The notes under the pieces were generated by a model. The model saw nothing but the letters and a program-made list of their open reading frames with translations. It was not told the DNA's origin and ran no database searches. Below are positions 27,661-42,000 of a stretch of 64,000 nucleotides of DNA, piece after piece. How positions within the stretch are numbered: position 1 is the stretch's first letter; every line of letters starts with the position of its first letter. Origin of the DNA: Takifugu bimaculatus (lineage: Eukaryota > Chordata > Actinopteri > Tetraodontiformes > Tetraodontidae); the NCBI GenBank assembly GCA_004026145.2, contig CP034986.1:12594804-12658803 (forward strand), written 5' to 3'. Made by a program: the position numbers and the translations under genes.

Positions 27661-30358
27661 TTACGAAGCATTATTCTCGTCTTTATTGGAAGAGACACAT
27701 TACAGTAGAAGACTCTGTATGAAGTAAAAGTTGTCAACAACAGTTCTGTACAGCTGACAAAAAATTCCTCAACAACAATAATAATAACAATAATTAGAAT
27801 AACAACAAGGACAATAATATGTCGGGATGGTAAATCAAATTTTCATATGAACTGGAGAGGTCAGAGAAAAGAAGGACCAGGTTTGAGGGGGCGGAGTCTC
27901 CTGCACCGGCCCGTGAGTAAAAGCTTAAATATGGACTCAAACCTGAACTGTTGACTTACAGAGTCATTGATTGTTGTTTATGTACAGGTGGTCATGAGCA
28001 TCGAGCGCAAACACAACCCTCCCCGAAGTTTTACTCCTTTTCCAAAGCACGTTTATCTACAAGCAGGCAGCTTCGGTTGCACTCAGTTCCTACAGCTGTG
28101 CGAACATCACGAGAAAACATTGCACAGTGCTTTTACCCGTTAAGTGAGCTTCGCTAACTTACTGCTAGCAGCAACTAGAGCAAACGGGGGTGTTAGCAGT
28201 AGCATCATAGGACAGTTTCTTATCAAAACACACTGAAAAAACAAAAGTGAGCATTTACATAATTTAGTTTTGACCACAACACACAGACAAAGGTTACTGG
28301 ATGACTCAGGCAGTCTGCTTCTTTAAATTAGCATCTTTTTGCAAACTGACCACTAGATGGAAAATGGAAAATCGAATTTTGCTCCTGGATTACTGATCGG
28401 TTTGCACGAAACTGACATAGCTGCGATTTTAGTGTTGATTTCGGTGCAAATTTGCTGTCAGCAGCCGGAGGAATTTACATCCGACATTTTATGTCCGAAG
28501 AAAAGGAAAATGTAGTGACACGAGTTAGCTGGACTGAATCTTCTAGTGCATTTTTGTCATAAATAAAAGGACGTGTTTGACCTGTCCAGATACGGGACAG
28601 ACGAGGGCGGAGTCAAATATTAAAAAAAAAGGTCAAAAAGCTTCGGTCAGACGACGTAATTCAGCATTTTCTGGCTGTTTTAACGGCACCACCAGGGGAC
28701 TCGGCCATGGCACCACAAACAGAACGCAACGGTGGCAGCAGATCCTTTTACAGTTTTTCCTGTCCGAAGTTTAATTTAAGAAGAATACAGAACGAATTTA
28801 CAGTGTCGTGGTTACAGAGGCGTCCTCGAGAATATTGCTTGGATACAGTCCGGTCGACGCTTGCGATGAAAGAGCAACGACGACCACACGAGCGGCCAGA
28901 AATTTGCAAAAATACGACCGAGCAGCTCCTTTCCCCGACGACCTTCGACAGTTTGTCACAGCAGCTACAAAAACAAGACCGCGGTGGCAAATGAACCCTT
29001 AAAAAACCAGACCAGTGGTTCCCAGCAGCTCCGTTGTCAATAAAGAGAGAGGACATGAAATGAGACGAAGGCTGAGGTCATCCTGAAATCGTCCGCATGT
29101 CCACTGCTAATATTTTCTTCTCTGAGCCAATAAGCCACTGGTCTATCCACCTGGTTACCCATAATGCTTCAGTTCCTGCCCTGGATTGTTGCGATCCTCC
29201 GCTCTATGACCCGGGTCAGAAGGAACCTTGCTGTGGTCAATGTTCATGCGGCCACAGCAGGATTATTTACAAGGTGACGCCTGCAGACCAGAGACGAGGA
29301 AGAAGCCCTTCTGTGACTGACCGACGACCTCAGGGACCGTCGGATCGGACGGACCACAGAGGCCGCCGGGAGGTCCGAGATGTCGTCCCAGTTTGAACAC
29401 AAAAACATGAAAACGACCTCACGTATGTACAAATGCGATAGGGTGTAAAGGTCAGTCGAGATGTTGGGGGTCGTGCTCCCGCTCCCTCGGTCACACCTTT
29501 GTAGCGGCGCGTTGTTCCCTTTTAGCTACCTGTTAGCTGCTTCCGCATCGGTTCCATTTTCTGACACATTAAAATAAACACTTCCACGCCAGGAAAGGTT
29601 AAAATTGTCCATCTAACGTACGTCAAAGATGCTAAGGCTTCAGTCATCTTAGATATGGACAGACATGCCGGATTACACCAGACTGATCCAGATTGTTTCA
29701 GGCTCTCAGACCTGAAACTGTTGGTCAAACTCGGTTTATAGACTCACTCGAACACTGGGTGAGGAATTCTGGGACGAGACACGGGAGCGTTTAGACAGTT
29801 TCCGGTCCCTGAGCCTGGAAAAAAAATGTGTATATTCAATTACTTTATACACCCGAAACAATGAAAATCCTTCCCTGCGTCTGACAGCTGGTCCAGCGGA
29901 GGAGACGCCATCCTGGAAAAATGCCTTAAATTAACGAGGGACATGCAAACAACATTTTTTTCTTTCCACACACAAGTTTTTTCACAATAAAATGTGTAAA
30001 ATTTTACAGAATCCAGTAAAAAAAAAAAAAAAAAAAAAAAAATCCATGTGAGGAGGTGGAACGCCTCCGATGGCGTCAGGCGCATAGGCTCCTCCCCCTT
30101 TCCTTCATGATGATGCTTTTCTTCGATATGTTTTGCCTTTCCTGAAGCGCCCGGTTGGCTGTGGGTCGTAGTGTAGCCGCGTGATGAGGTACGACCTTCG
30201 GCCTTCCGCGGCTCTCCTGCGTCAGCCGTTTCCCAACGTCCCGTTCAAGTGGGCGGGGTTTATGTTCACGACGGATAGTGGTTCCCAGTACAATCCAGCC
30301 TTTCCCAAACTGTGCTTCTGTTCAGTCCCGAAGGGTCCGGAGTTGGCGGCGAGGCTGG
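27661..30358 (-). other. agap1 3'UTR, about 2.7 kb
   Basis: Minus-strand AATAAA (27682-27687) is followed in the minus direction by a U-rich tract at 27630-27655, as expected for a cleavage site. No gene lies between it and the agap1 stop at 30359. A 25-base A run at 30018-30042 would be transcribed as poly(U). Two CTCF-like cores on the plus strand, CCACTAGATGG (28350-28360) and CCACCAGGGGAC (28689-28700), fall inside. Confidence 0.55.
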
Positions 30359-31865
30359 TCATATGAGCGCGGCGCTCCCGATGCTGCTGCAGCTGTTGTT
30401 GCGGTTGGTGTTGCGGCGTGAGAGGTTGGGCGTGGCCATGAGCGGGTAGCGCTCGTCCGGACAGCCGTACTGAGCCAGAGTGTCCACGCACTCCTGGCTG
30501 CTGGCCTGTCGGGCGTAGGCCATCGCGCTGTTGCCGTGGACGTCCCTCGCCAAAAGGTCCACGCCGTACTGGGGGGCAGCAAGCAAACGGGAGGATTAAT
30601 GAGGAACAACTTTCATCGTGGCTCAGAAACGTGTGAAGGGAGCGATCAGCTCGTACCCAGATGAGGAGCTGCGTCACCACCACGTTGCCTTTGCGGCAGG
30701 CCAGGTGGAGCGCGTTGCGCCCGTCGGCCTCCCCGCACGTCTCGTTGACCTGCTGCCGGTTGCCGTGGGCGAGGAGCAGGACGACGGCCCGCAGGTCCTC
30801 CTCGGCGGTTGACCTCAGCAGCTGCTGGCCCAGCGACAGGTCGGCGCCGGGCAACGACGCCAGGAAGAGGCGCTGCTCGTACTTCGCTCGGATCCAGCGT
30901 TCTCGCTCCTCCCTGGCGGACAGAAGACACGATTAGTGTGGTCCATCGCCGTGGATACCAGCCACAACAATGGCGGCGGACGGTTAAATATTTAAATGTG
31001 TCTCAGGTTGGGTAAAATAAGACGCAGGGGGGGACGCGGAGGGGGGGGATTTGAGGGGTGAGGGCATGTGGACACATTGTTCTTCAATTGAGTGTCATGA
31101 ACTGTTAATCTGGCTAATCCGCGGCGCCCATCACTCTAATCTCCACACAAATCCCTCCGTGTAAACAACGGCTCATTCAGCCCGCTGGGATTAGTCCCAG
31201 CTCAGGAGAGGGACCGGCGACGGCTCCAGGGAGGGGACACAGAGCTGTCCCCCCCATTACTGTGCCCCTCCATCACGCAACAACTACACCTCCTCCAGGA
31301 GCAGGGGGACGACCCCACAGGCCGATGCTGTGGAGCTCCAGATGATTTAAAGATGGACACCAGTCGGTCCCTCGGAAGGAACCCGTCTCCTCTCTAAGGA
31401 GTGTTAACAATGGTCCTATGATGGTATCGCCGTCACACCTGATCACTCATCTATTTATCAATTAATGTCAATTTAAGTGAAAAGAAACTGCAGTTTTAGA
31501 TGATCTGAGGAGACACCAACAACAGAAAGTTTGTCTGGCGTGAGACAGAATCTCATTAACCGCCCGTGTGTGTGTGTGTGTGTGTTTGTTTGGGGGTGTG
31601 GCCAGTGGCTAGCATCACGGAATGTCCCGGGGGTGTTTCCTTCCTGCCCCGGCCCAGAGAGAGTAGGGAGGCTGGGCACTAAAGTACGGCTGACAGCCCC
31701 TGGACAAAGCCTGGAGGTGTTGCTGTGTGTGTGGAGCAGAGACAGAGTTCTCAGCAGGGTTCTGGCCTTCCGTCCCCCAGAGGACACAGAGGAAATGTGA
31801 GGCCACTGGACCCAGGAAACGCATGCCTTCCCCATCTAGTGGAGTTGCTAAGGGCACAAGTGCAT

Positions 31866-31908
<43 letters not shown>

Positions 31909-32420
31909 TGTGTGTGTGTCCCTCACAGTCTGAGGTGTCCACAGACTTTTGGCCAGACAGTTTTTATCAAGAGTCAATTTCAAAACCTGGTTGTGTTTTT
32001 CTGTGCCGATGGCGTGTGTCTGATGTGTTTTCATTCTGCTGTGTGTTTAATTGCGTGTTTTATTCCTAGGTTGTTGTGTGTTCGTGGAGATTGTTGTCAC
32101 GTTGGTGTGTGTTTATTGTGTGTTTGGTGTGTTGTGGTAAACATCATCATGAGCTAATGAGTCCTGAGAACACATCTCTGGACAGTGGAGAGGCTAATTG
32201 CACTAATTAACCACGCAGTGTGTGTGTGCGTGTGTGCGCACGTGCGCGTGATACTATGTGTTAGCATGTGTCAACAGAACACGCACTCATATTTCCTGTG
32301 TTAATCTGTGTGTGCGTGTCGCCTTTCACATCCCATTAGACGACGCGCTGTGCTCCGGCACCAAGGCATGCTGGGTAGATAATTAAACATGAGCCTGGGT
32401 GAGATGGTTTGTGACAGGAA

Positions 32421-32469
<49 letters not shown>

Positions 32470-32544
32470 CCCAGTGGGGTTATGATGTGTGTTTCAGTCC
32501 ATTAAATGAAATGATAAAATTACACCAGTCAGAGGGAACACACG

Positions 32545-32594
<50 letters not shown>

Positions 32595-32642
32595 TGCTGT
32601 TTCACTGTTAGACCTCTCGTTAAAGAGCAGATTAGGATGTAT

Positions 32643-32682
<40 letters not shown>

Positions 32683-33666
32683 CAGTGGAATTAAATCTGA
32701 GTTTTGGAGCATGAGTTTGACTTGGGGATCTGCTCAACAGCCAACGATTGCTCATCCGACCTGTTGATTGACAGCTATATCAGCTTGGGTTTTCGAGTTG
32801 CTGTAGGAAACGCTGGGGTGGAATGTGATTCTGTTTGGAGTCCCCCAGGGAGGAACACTTGGCCCACTGCACTTCTGATTTCCTGCCTGTTGTTTGAGCT
32901 CATATACCCTGCATTGTGCATGCGTTTACTTTTGGTGTGTGTGTGTGTGTGTGTGTATACGTTCCTCCTCAGCGGTTCCTTTCAACGATGGTGTTTACAT
33001 ACACAGTTTCCTCTCCACCCAAAGCCCGGGGGTGTTGGCGCTAAACTGTGACCAACACTGGATGTCCCACCAGCTGCTCTGCCTTTACTGTGTGTTTAAA
33101 GGAATCATCAACCCGTGACCCCAAAACAGAGCAGGGACGCAGAGCTAAAAGCCGGCATACGCCCTGATATTCACACCATGTTAATGATCATGATGACCTC
33201 CAGCTCTGCTGGGTTTCTGTTCAAATTAAAAGATCAGGATCGTTTATCATACCACAAAGTTTAAGACCCTTGAGGCTCATATATGTGACATCACACTCAT
33301 ATACTTTAGCATGTTTCCCACTGATCGAGGAGTTAAGGGAGGTTTTGCAGCCTTTAAGGAGACTAAAAGGTTTTATCCTAATTTTCATCGTTACTATTAA
33401 AAACAACAAATGAATATTTCCCAGCACAATGTTTTTGTTTGTTTAAATATACACTGATTTATTTCCTGCCACACTAGTTCCAGTTTAGGCTTTGATTACT
33501 TTAGTAGTTATCAGTTTAATGTGTTAAAACATCAAACACTGATATTTACACGTAAAGCTGAAATTGAAGAAAGTTTCACAAAATAAAAGACCAAAAAGTT
33601 GTATTCATGGTTCGGAGCTGATATATGAGCTAGCACAGCCTTTTTAAAGCCCATCATTAATTAAAG

Positions 33667-33725
<59 letters not shown>

Positions 33726-35397
33726 GGTAATGAGCGGTAAAGAAACGGGGTTAAGACTGACACGGTGTCAGTGACTTCTCTTTGGGCCTAATTAGCCTTC
33801 TAATTAATAGATTAATAGATAGATAGAGTGCGGATAAGAGCATCAGCTAACTGCATGAGCTAATGTAGGAATCATTGTCGCACAAAGGGTTCTGAACAAG
33901 GTGAGGGGCAAAATTCAGCCCTAAATCGACTCTTAAAATTCCTCCAGATCAGCTGTATCCGAAAACAGGAAGGAAAAGACGGAAAGGAAGAAGAGGAGGA
34001 AAAGGCTGAAATCAATTAGCCTTTCCGAGCAGGTCATTAGCTGCCCTTGGATAGGCACAGATAATTAAAGGGAGGGTGGTGGGCTGAGAAAGGTCTGGGT
34101 AAGGCGGTGGGGGGGGCAGAGTCGGACGGAGATGGAGGGGTTAAAACGGACAGGGAATTAAAGAAAGTGAGAGACAATGCAAATGAGGAAAGAAGGAGTG
34201 AAGGAAGAGAAATGGGCCAAACCGCAGAGCAGCGGATCTCTGGGCTGAAACGCAATGCTCCAGTGATGCCACACAAATACAAAAAAAGAGTGGAAAGGGG
34301 GAGGACGCGAAGAAAGAGAGGTGGGAATGCAGAGGAAACCGGGATACAAAGAAGAAATGTGAAAAAGCCGAGGACGAAAAAAGCATCCCACCGTCGCTAA
34401 GCTGCAGCCTTGAAGGAGACTTAATGATCAAACAGGGGAGCACAGGGAAGAGGTCACGTTCTGATAATTGAACTGATAATTAAGTGTCTTCATGTCGGAT
34501 CAGGAATCCCAGCGCTCCCGCCGTATTCCCTGGGGACCGCTCACGCCTCATATCATGTTGTCGCGCTCATGGCGAGAGTCTGTCCCGGTGCTTCTGAGCC
34601 CAACTGGGTCGCCCCGGGAGTGAGCCCACACCGCCAGCTGGGTATCAGATAGGGAAAGGTGGAAATGCGGGAAAGACTGGCTGAACTGACGGAATTCCTG
34701 AGAGGACAAAGAGGAGGAGGTTTGGAATGTTTACCGGCTGGACGGGAGTCGCTCTGAACCCATTCAGTCCAAATGTATTAACAGCACGAGCAGAACTCGA
34801 ATTTTTCCTCCTTTTCTTTCTTGTATGAGCAATTTGCCGAATGAGCCAATTAGCCGGGGGTGGGTGGGTGTGAGGGTGAGGAGGGTGAGGAGGGTGAGGA
34901 GGGTGACTCTGACCGCCGGCGTGGAGATTCATTTCTGCTCCAGGAGCCGGCCCCCACAGGAGGCAGGAGCAGAGCGGAGGACGGCGAGCGAGAGCGGCGG
35001 GATGGAGTCACGCATGTGGAGAGTGTTATTTATTTCTTCATTATAAAAAAGGAGGGGGACGCGAGCTGAGGACGGCGAGGTTAATCTGATGACTCAGGCA
35101 TAAAGAATGTGCATTTAGTTTGTGCTTTTAGCTCACATTAGCATAACCCCTCCATGATGACAAACGATGAATGGCTCTGTGATTGGCCCATGTCAGCCGG
35201 CTTAATGTCAATAGTAAATTGGAGGGCTTGTTAGGCGAGCTGGGGGACGAGGTTATGAGCGGCGGCGAGGCAGTCATGTACAAAATAATGTCTATTAGGA
35301 CTAATTTAATCAAGGCCTCCCTTTTACAGATGAATTAGAATATAGGGGCCAATTATTTTCCAACGTTTACACTGGCCCTGCCTGTCAGGATGCTCAG

Positions 35398-35446
<49 letters not shown>

Positions 35447-38400
35447 TTAAAATGCAGGCCGTGGGGCCGGCTCCTATCAGCAGGGGCTGTAGATAATGGT
35501 GCAGAGATGATGGCGGGCGGAATCAGCTAGTTAAGCGACAGAGATGAAACACACTTACTGGATCACAAGATCGACACACAGGATAACGCACAAACACACA
35601 CACGTGGGGAAGAGAAAAAAACTATATTTGTAAATATCTGTTCACGGGAATTAAGCCCTCCGAGTGTTTTGACTCACTATAATCCAGAAAACAAACCTTT
35701 GACCTCACACCGACTGATGAAGTTGACATTCGTGCTCATATTTCAGCTAATTAGAGATTAAATTAAAGAGCGTCCTTTGTGTGATCACCTGCAATTTGAC
35801 TTAAGAGAACATTCATGAAACTTTGCCTACATCTGTGGCAAATGATAGAATCGCCACTGTCCCTGTACGTCGGGGTGCACGTTATGAAAAGGAGGATTTT
35901 ACAGCTCTGAAGAGATGAAGTCACACTCTTTGTGACCAAAACAAAACACTGAAACCGTCCGTCTGTTTGTGTTCTTGTTTCCGGGGCAGCGGTCCACCAA
36001 GCGTCCGTATCAACCTCATTTCCTCCCAATGTGAGGTGGCGTGTGTCTGCTTCCAATCACGCCAGCCCGATCTGTGCTATGATCAGAGAATCCAGAGGGG
36101 AGGGGTCTGTGAATAATTTCAGGTGGAGTTTTTATGGGGTTTGTGGATGTGGTACCTTCTTGTACCCCCTCACTATTGTCTCTGACCCTGGGGGGCAATT
36201 ATCTTGTGATATGGGCCCCGGCTGCCCGCCTCCTTTCCCCCGTTTCCCCATCTGGTCCCCCGAGCCCAATCCCGTCGCTGTGCCGGGGCGGCCGCCGCAC
36301 CTGCACCCCAGCCCAGATTAAAAGCCACCGGTCTAATTTTAAATCTGTTAGCGCTGGCCTTTTCTTTAGGGAGAACAAGACTAATCTGTTCCCATAAAGA
36401 GCCCTTATTCTTTCACCCCCCGGTACCCAGCGCAGACAGACCTGCTGCTGAATTATTACTAGCCCTCCATTCGTCTTGTGGGGCCTGCTGTTAAGTGTGT
36501 GGTGCGGTGGCGCTGCGAAACGCCACGCGGCTCATCCGTTAGCCGCCACGGCGTGGGCTCATCATTCTGCTGTCTAATTAAGGTGAGGCCCCAGTATCAG
36601 CATCTTTACCTCCTCCTATTGTTCATATTGACCCTGTCATCCAGAATCCTGCTCGGGCAATAAAACCTACTAAATTCTACTGACAAGCTCATTAACATCT
36701 GTGGATTTTTATGGAGGTAACAAAGGATTTTATTAACCGCACAGATTCAGGTATTATTCATCAATTCTCACGATCAAACGGCAACTTCTAAAATACGAAA
36801 CCTGGACAAGAATAATATATATATAAACCTTTACTGAATCCTAACCTGAGCCCCGGCGGATTATAGCCTGCACTGATGATTGTGGCTACACACACGGGCC
36901 AAGATGCTGACCTTCTGCGACAGACTGCCAAAGGTCGGCAACTTGCATGAGACGAGGGTGGGAGGACGAGGACACGGGGAGCCCAGGGGACGCAGGCACA
37001 TGGCCGCCAACCACCTCCTCAGTCTGATGGCCAGGAGGCCGGATTAGCGGCACTGTCACTTGCTGTCTGCTCAGGACCACTAACACACTGCGTCAAAGGG
37101 AGCCTGAGAGGGCCCTGGGTGCTGGTGTCCAGGCGCCACTCGACACGTTATTAAAACAATGATGCTGTGGCGCCAACAACCACGGGCCGAGGGCGCGGCG
37201 CCACTGCCTGGATCGCCGTGTCCCTGTGGCTCCACTGTGGTGGGTGGCGTTCCCAAACTTAGCAGCCCCTTCAGCTGTGGCATCAGCTGGGGTGCGGCAC
37301 CGGCCTACCGTGCCAGCTGAGGTGATGACGGCTGACCGCAGGCAGCCAGGGGTTAATGGGAACGTTTAGATGATGGCTACGTCTTTTTGTGGTTTGTACC
37401 AGACAGGAAAATTCCTCTGGCATGTGTTTAACTAGCTGGCCCGTGTGCTTCATAGCTCGGCTAGCTTGTCAGGAAGTATCCCTCCTCAGAATAAAGCATG
37501 GACGCAGTGAGCAGGGGCGGCTCGACAGCATGCGCGCCGCAATGATCCGCAGACCTGAGACGATTAGCGCAGACAGTATCTGTTCCTCATCCTCGCTGAA
37601 AGTCTGACATTAACGAGACCTGGACCGTCCGTGGCTGCAGGCAGATGTGTGGGGGGGGGCCGCGAAGGAAAGGGGGAGATAAAGAGATGATGACAACAGT
37701 TGGGGATGGCGGCGCTTGGCCCTGTCACATATCTCACGGGATGGGGCGGAACCGTGGAGGTGAGGTGTGATCTCTCCGAACATAATTCCTCCCTCTGGTC
37801 TGACTGGGAAGTCAACAGCAGAGTGGGGGGGGGGCAGACACGTTAAACACTGCGGCTGTATGAACCCACCTTTTTTGTCTGACTCCATTTCTTTCTGCTC
37901 CTTTTTGTCAATAGTTCATTGTCCCTTTCTGTCGTCCCTTCTCTCATTCCTGTCTCACTCTCTCCTTCTCAAACCTCCAAACAGGACCTAATTGAGGGGC
38001 GGGGTGGGGGGCCAGACCTTGACAGACAGGAGGTCAGTGTAATTGCTGCTGGCCATATTTAACATTAAGATAATCAGGCCATTAATTACCCTTTGGATCA
38101 TTAAATCAGCCACTTGCAAAATGAAATTTCGGCCTCTATTACTCACTTGAGAGACCACGAGGGGAAGGTTTTTTTCATTCATCAGACACCCCCCTCCCCT
38201 CTCTCTCCTGCTGCCTGGACAAAGCCGTACGTCGGCGGTGTCCAATGCTTCAACCTTCCTTTATAGCTCTAATGGGAGCTTCTATCACAGCTCATGGTTA
38301 ACATGGTTAACAGTCCCAAAACATGCTGCAAACAGACATCGCTGATTCTTACTTAAACATCAGGAACAGCAGCTGATTGGCAGGACTAAATGTGGTCGGG

Positions 38401-39031
38401 TGTATTTAACCTTCATATGTTTGGGTACCTGTTGGCGTCTCTCAGTTTGATTTGTAATAAAAGTGACAGAAAGTAACCTCACCGCTGCAGCGTCTACATT
38501 TCACTTTATAGACTGCCACTGGCTCCATAAAGCTGTCATAAAAACGCCACACGCCCTCACGGCACGTTGTCGACCGGCGTGCTTGAGGTGAAGAGTTGGG
38601 CCAAAACACAGGAAAGAGAAGGCTCGGCTACAAGCTGCTGCTCTTATTTCACAGATCAGTAACAGGAAGCGGTTCACACGTAGCAGAATGCACGATCATT
38701 TCTTCTGTATTCTGCACATTTTCTGATGCAGCCGTGGAAAAACAGACAGATGCTGAAGAGGAAAAAGGAGAGATTTGTGAATGTGAGCGGCAGAGAGCCA
38801 CTTAAGGAATGGACTGATAAATACTATTGATGGGACAGAGGGGGGGTGAGGGGAGACGGAGCTGCAGTGGAGCGTTGAGGGTTAATTGAGATAATATTGA
38901 CCTCCTCCTCTAATCTCTTCAGGGGAAACACGCTTCAGATTCATAAATAAATAGGAACATGAGCAACAATAAAAGCATTACTGCTCTGATGGAGGAGGGC
39001 TAATGGCACGTCAATACTCAGATCCCTTCAG

Positions 39032-39074
<43 letters not shown>

Positions 39075-42000
39075 AGCCTCACCACGCCACGCCACACCAC
39101 ACCGCTGCAGAGAGGGTCTCTCTTTATGTGCCTTCCCTGCTCCATATAATAATATCACACGTGAAACCACTGAACCCAGCTTTCCATTTTAAAGTGACCG
39201 TCTGTGAGTTCTCTGCAGATTTTAGTTTTTAGCTTCCTTTCCTTCATGAAACATGTATTAGGAATTAATTTTGTTTCTTTTGCTAAAAAAAAAAAAAAAA
39301 CGACTCAGAATCAGTTTCCAGAAGCTTCACTTGGTTTATTTTAAATTGTACGCACCCTTGTTTTTTTGTGCATGTGAGTGTGTGCTTGAGGGGAGGGGGG
39401 GTCATGTGGGGAGTAATTATAAGGTGCTTCTGTTGACGAATGGGCTTTGAGGGGGGCGGTGAGTGCGAGGGGGAGGACGGGGAAGTCGATCTTTATGCAG
39501 TTGGCAGTCAGCTCTAATTTGTTACGATGGCGGCTGGCTTCCCGGAGACACGGTGCCCAATAATTACAAACATACACACGCATCGTTAACACGCAGGTAC
39601 ACACTGATCAACACCAACGTTACGCTAAAGTTCACCCATTTGTTACTATCCCCTGTGGTCCAACACAGACAGGAACACAGGTTTGAAGGCAGCCCTGTCA
39701 ATATGAAACACATCCAAAGAGGCAGGAGGTGAAACACTGCCCCCTGTCGGCGGCGCGCAGCACTGCTGACTGCGCTTCCTACCTGCTGGCATCAGGCGCG
39801 GGTTTGGGACGTCCTTGTGTGTTGGCCTCCCACACGCTGTTGGCGAGCTCGTTGCCGATGGCTGTCATGACTTTGATGAGCTCCAGCGGCCATTCGTCCA
39901 GGTCCAGGGACCGAACTCTGGACAGGTGGGTGCCAAGGTTCCTGTGGATACCTGAGCACTCGATGCAAATCAGAGCCCCGAGATTCAGACTGGCCCAGTC
40001 TGGGTCTGACACACAAAACACAGGATTGTCAGATTCCTTAGATTACTGTTGGTTTTGAAGAACAAATGCTTCCAAATCTTTGGAACTCACTCTGAGCTTC
40101 GCAGTCCGCACAACGACCATTTCCTCGAATACTTCGGATGGTTTGCAGAGCCATGGCCTCCGTCTGGCTGGTCAGGCGAGACTGAAAACACAAAACAACC
40201 ACAGGTCAAACACTGCAGAGAATAATCCTATTCGAACACCAAAGACAGAGCTTCACTGTGATGCCGTTTCAACCTAAACCTGCTAATGTTGAGAAATAAA
40301 GGAATAGGACGCCAAACAAATGGAATGGGGGAGGGAAGGAGGGTGGACGGTGTTTCAGTGGCAATGAAAGGCTGAGAGCCTGAGGCGTCAACACAGCAGG
40401 GCCGGGCTGAGAGCCGACCGCTCACTGCAACATGCAGGTGGAAAATGGCAACTCCGAGGTTGAAGCAACAGTAATTACACTCCTATAATTATGCGAATGA
40501 AAACGCGCTTGTGTGAGGAAAACATAAAGGTGATATTTTCACTGATGTGACCATACATGGTGCATGTTCTCAGTCAAGAAAATCTCAATGGATCTTAGTC
40601 TCATGGTCTTCATCACCTGAGTTGGGTGGTGCAACGGCATTTGTTTCCCTTTATGTGCTGAAACAGACTTTCACTTGTTCACCTTGTTCTTGCTGCTCTC
40701 ACAAGACTGCAGGCTGGCCAGGATCTGGCTCTCGATGACCTGAACCCAGGCGTCTCGCTCCTCATATGAAGTGGCTTCAAAGTGCCACGTCTGGCCCGTC
40801 AGCGACACGATGGTGAACTCAAAGTTCTCCTCTTGTTCTGTTGGATAGAAAAGAAAAAGAGTAAGAACACGAACCAGCCGACGTACCATCCCAGACCGCC
40901 ATCTTCAACAGTCCAGTGACCACGAACCCTATAAGATTCACTGAACTGCTCACCAATCCACCAATACTGATCCACAGACTGTTGCAGTTGTTTTGGCAAA
41001 CATTAGCAAACAGCTAACATGTGCGGTGCTTGAAGTTTTGCTAAGGCCACACAATATATCAAAAATGTATTCTAATTTATGTGCAATAATGATACCGTAA
41101 ACAGTCCTTGAACTGGGATAGTTCAACCCTCTCCTTCCACTCCCTCAAGTGTTCTCGTATTTTTAACACCAACAACACTTTCACGTTTTCCTGAAGAATT
41201 CACTACAACTCCGCCTCAGAAGGTCTTACAAACATCATTTTGTAGGTAGAAGCTTCTACTACCTCAAAACCTCACATGAATCAGAGCTACATAAAAGGAG
41301 CCGATAATTCGGGTGCCCGCTACCATTATCTGAAAAAAAGCTCAGACGGCTCAGAGCAGGTCATTTCCGTGTGTGTTTGTGTGTGTGTGTGTGGGGGGGG
41401 GGATTTTCAGTTGTTCTCTCACACAGCTCAACCAAATCTTGTGAGAATTCACAAAGAAAACTTTTAATGTCTCCCAGTTGTAATGAACCCACACACAACA
41501 ATATTGGGCATTTCTAAGTGGTTGAAATAAGCGCCTGAATACGGTTCTGGGTTCAGTGCTGATTATTGATCAGTTTCAGAGGGGGAACTGCTCCTCCTGG
41601 AACTTTCTTTTGAACATAAATTCCTTCATCATATAGCCACAAGCTCACACTCTTAATACTTGGTAGCAGACAAAAGCCACTAAACTGGTTCCATTTCTTT
41701 GTCAAATTTCTTGCTTAATTCAGTTGCAATTTTTCGTCAGCTAGCCAGGCTTGTTTGAATGTAAACGTCCCTTTTCAGTTTTTTTTTTTTGCTTTGTGAT
41801 TCACTTTTCACCTCTCAACAGAGCAAACCTAAAAGAGAAATACAGTTAAACGAAACTTTAACATTTATTTATACAGTGGGACCTCTACTTACGAATTTAA
41901 TTCGTTCCAGAAGTTGCTTCGTAACCTGAAAATTACGTAAGTAGAGACGCGTTTTCCATGTAAATGCCCTAATCCGTTCCAAGCCCCCCAAAATACGGAC

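Larger units (their letters stand above)
30913..39782 (-). other. agap1 intron, 8.9 kb
   Basis: Between the ArfGAP exon and the first ankyrin exon. It holds microsatellites (31865-31905 TG, 32421-32463 CA, 32549-32590 CA, 32646-32678 AT, 33671-33726 TG then AG, 35400-35441 TG, 39035-39072 TG), a degenerate LINE trace near 32740-32885, and several repeat-free AT-rich blocks listed separately. No host gene is seen inside. Confidence 0.7.
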
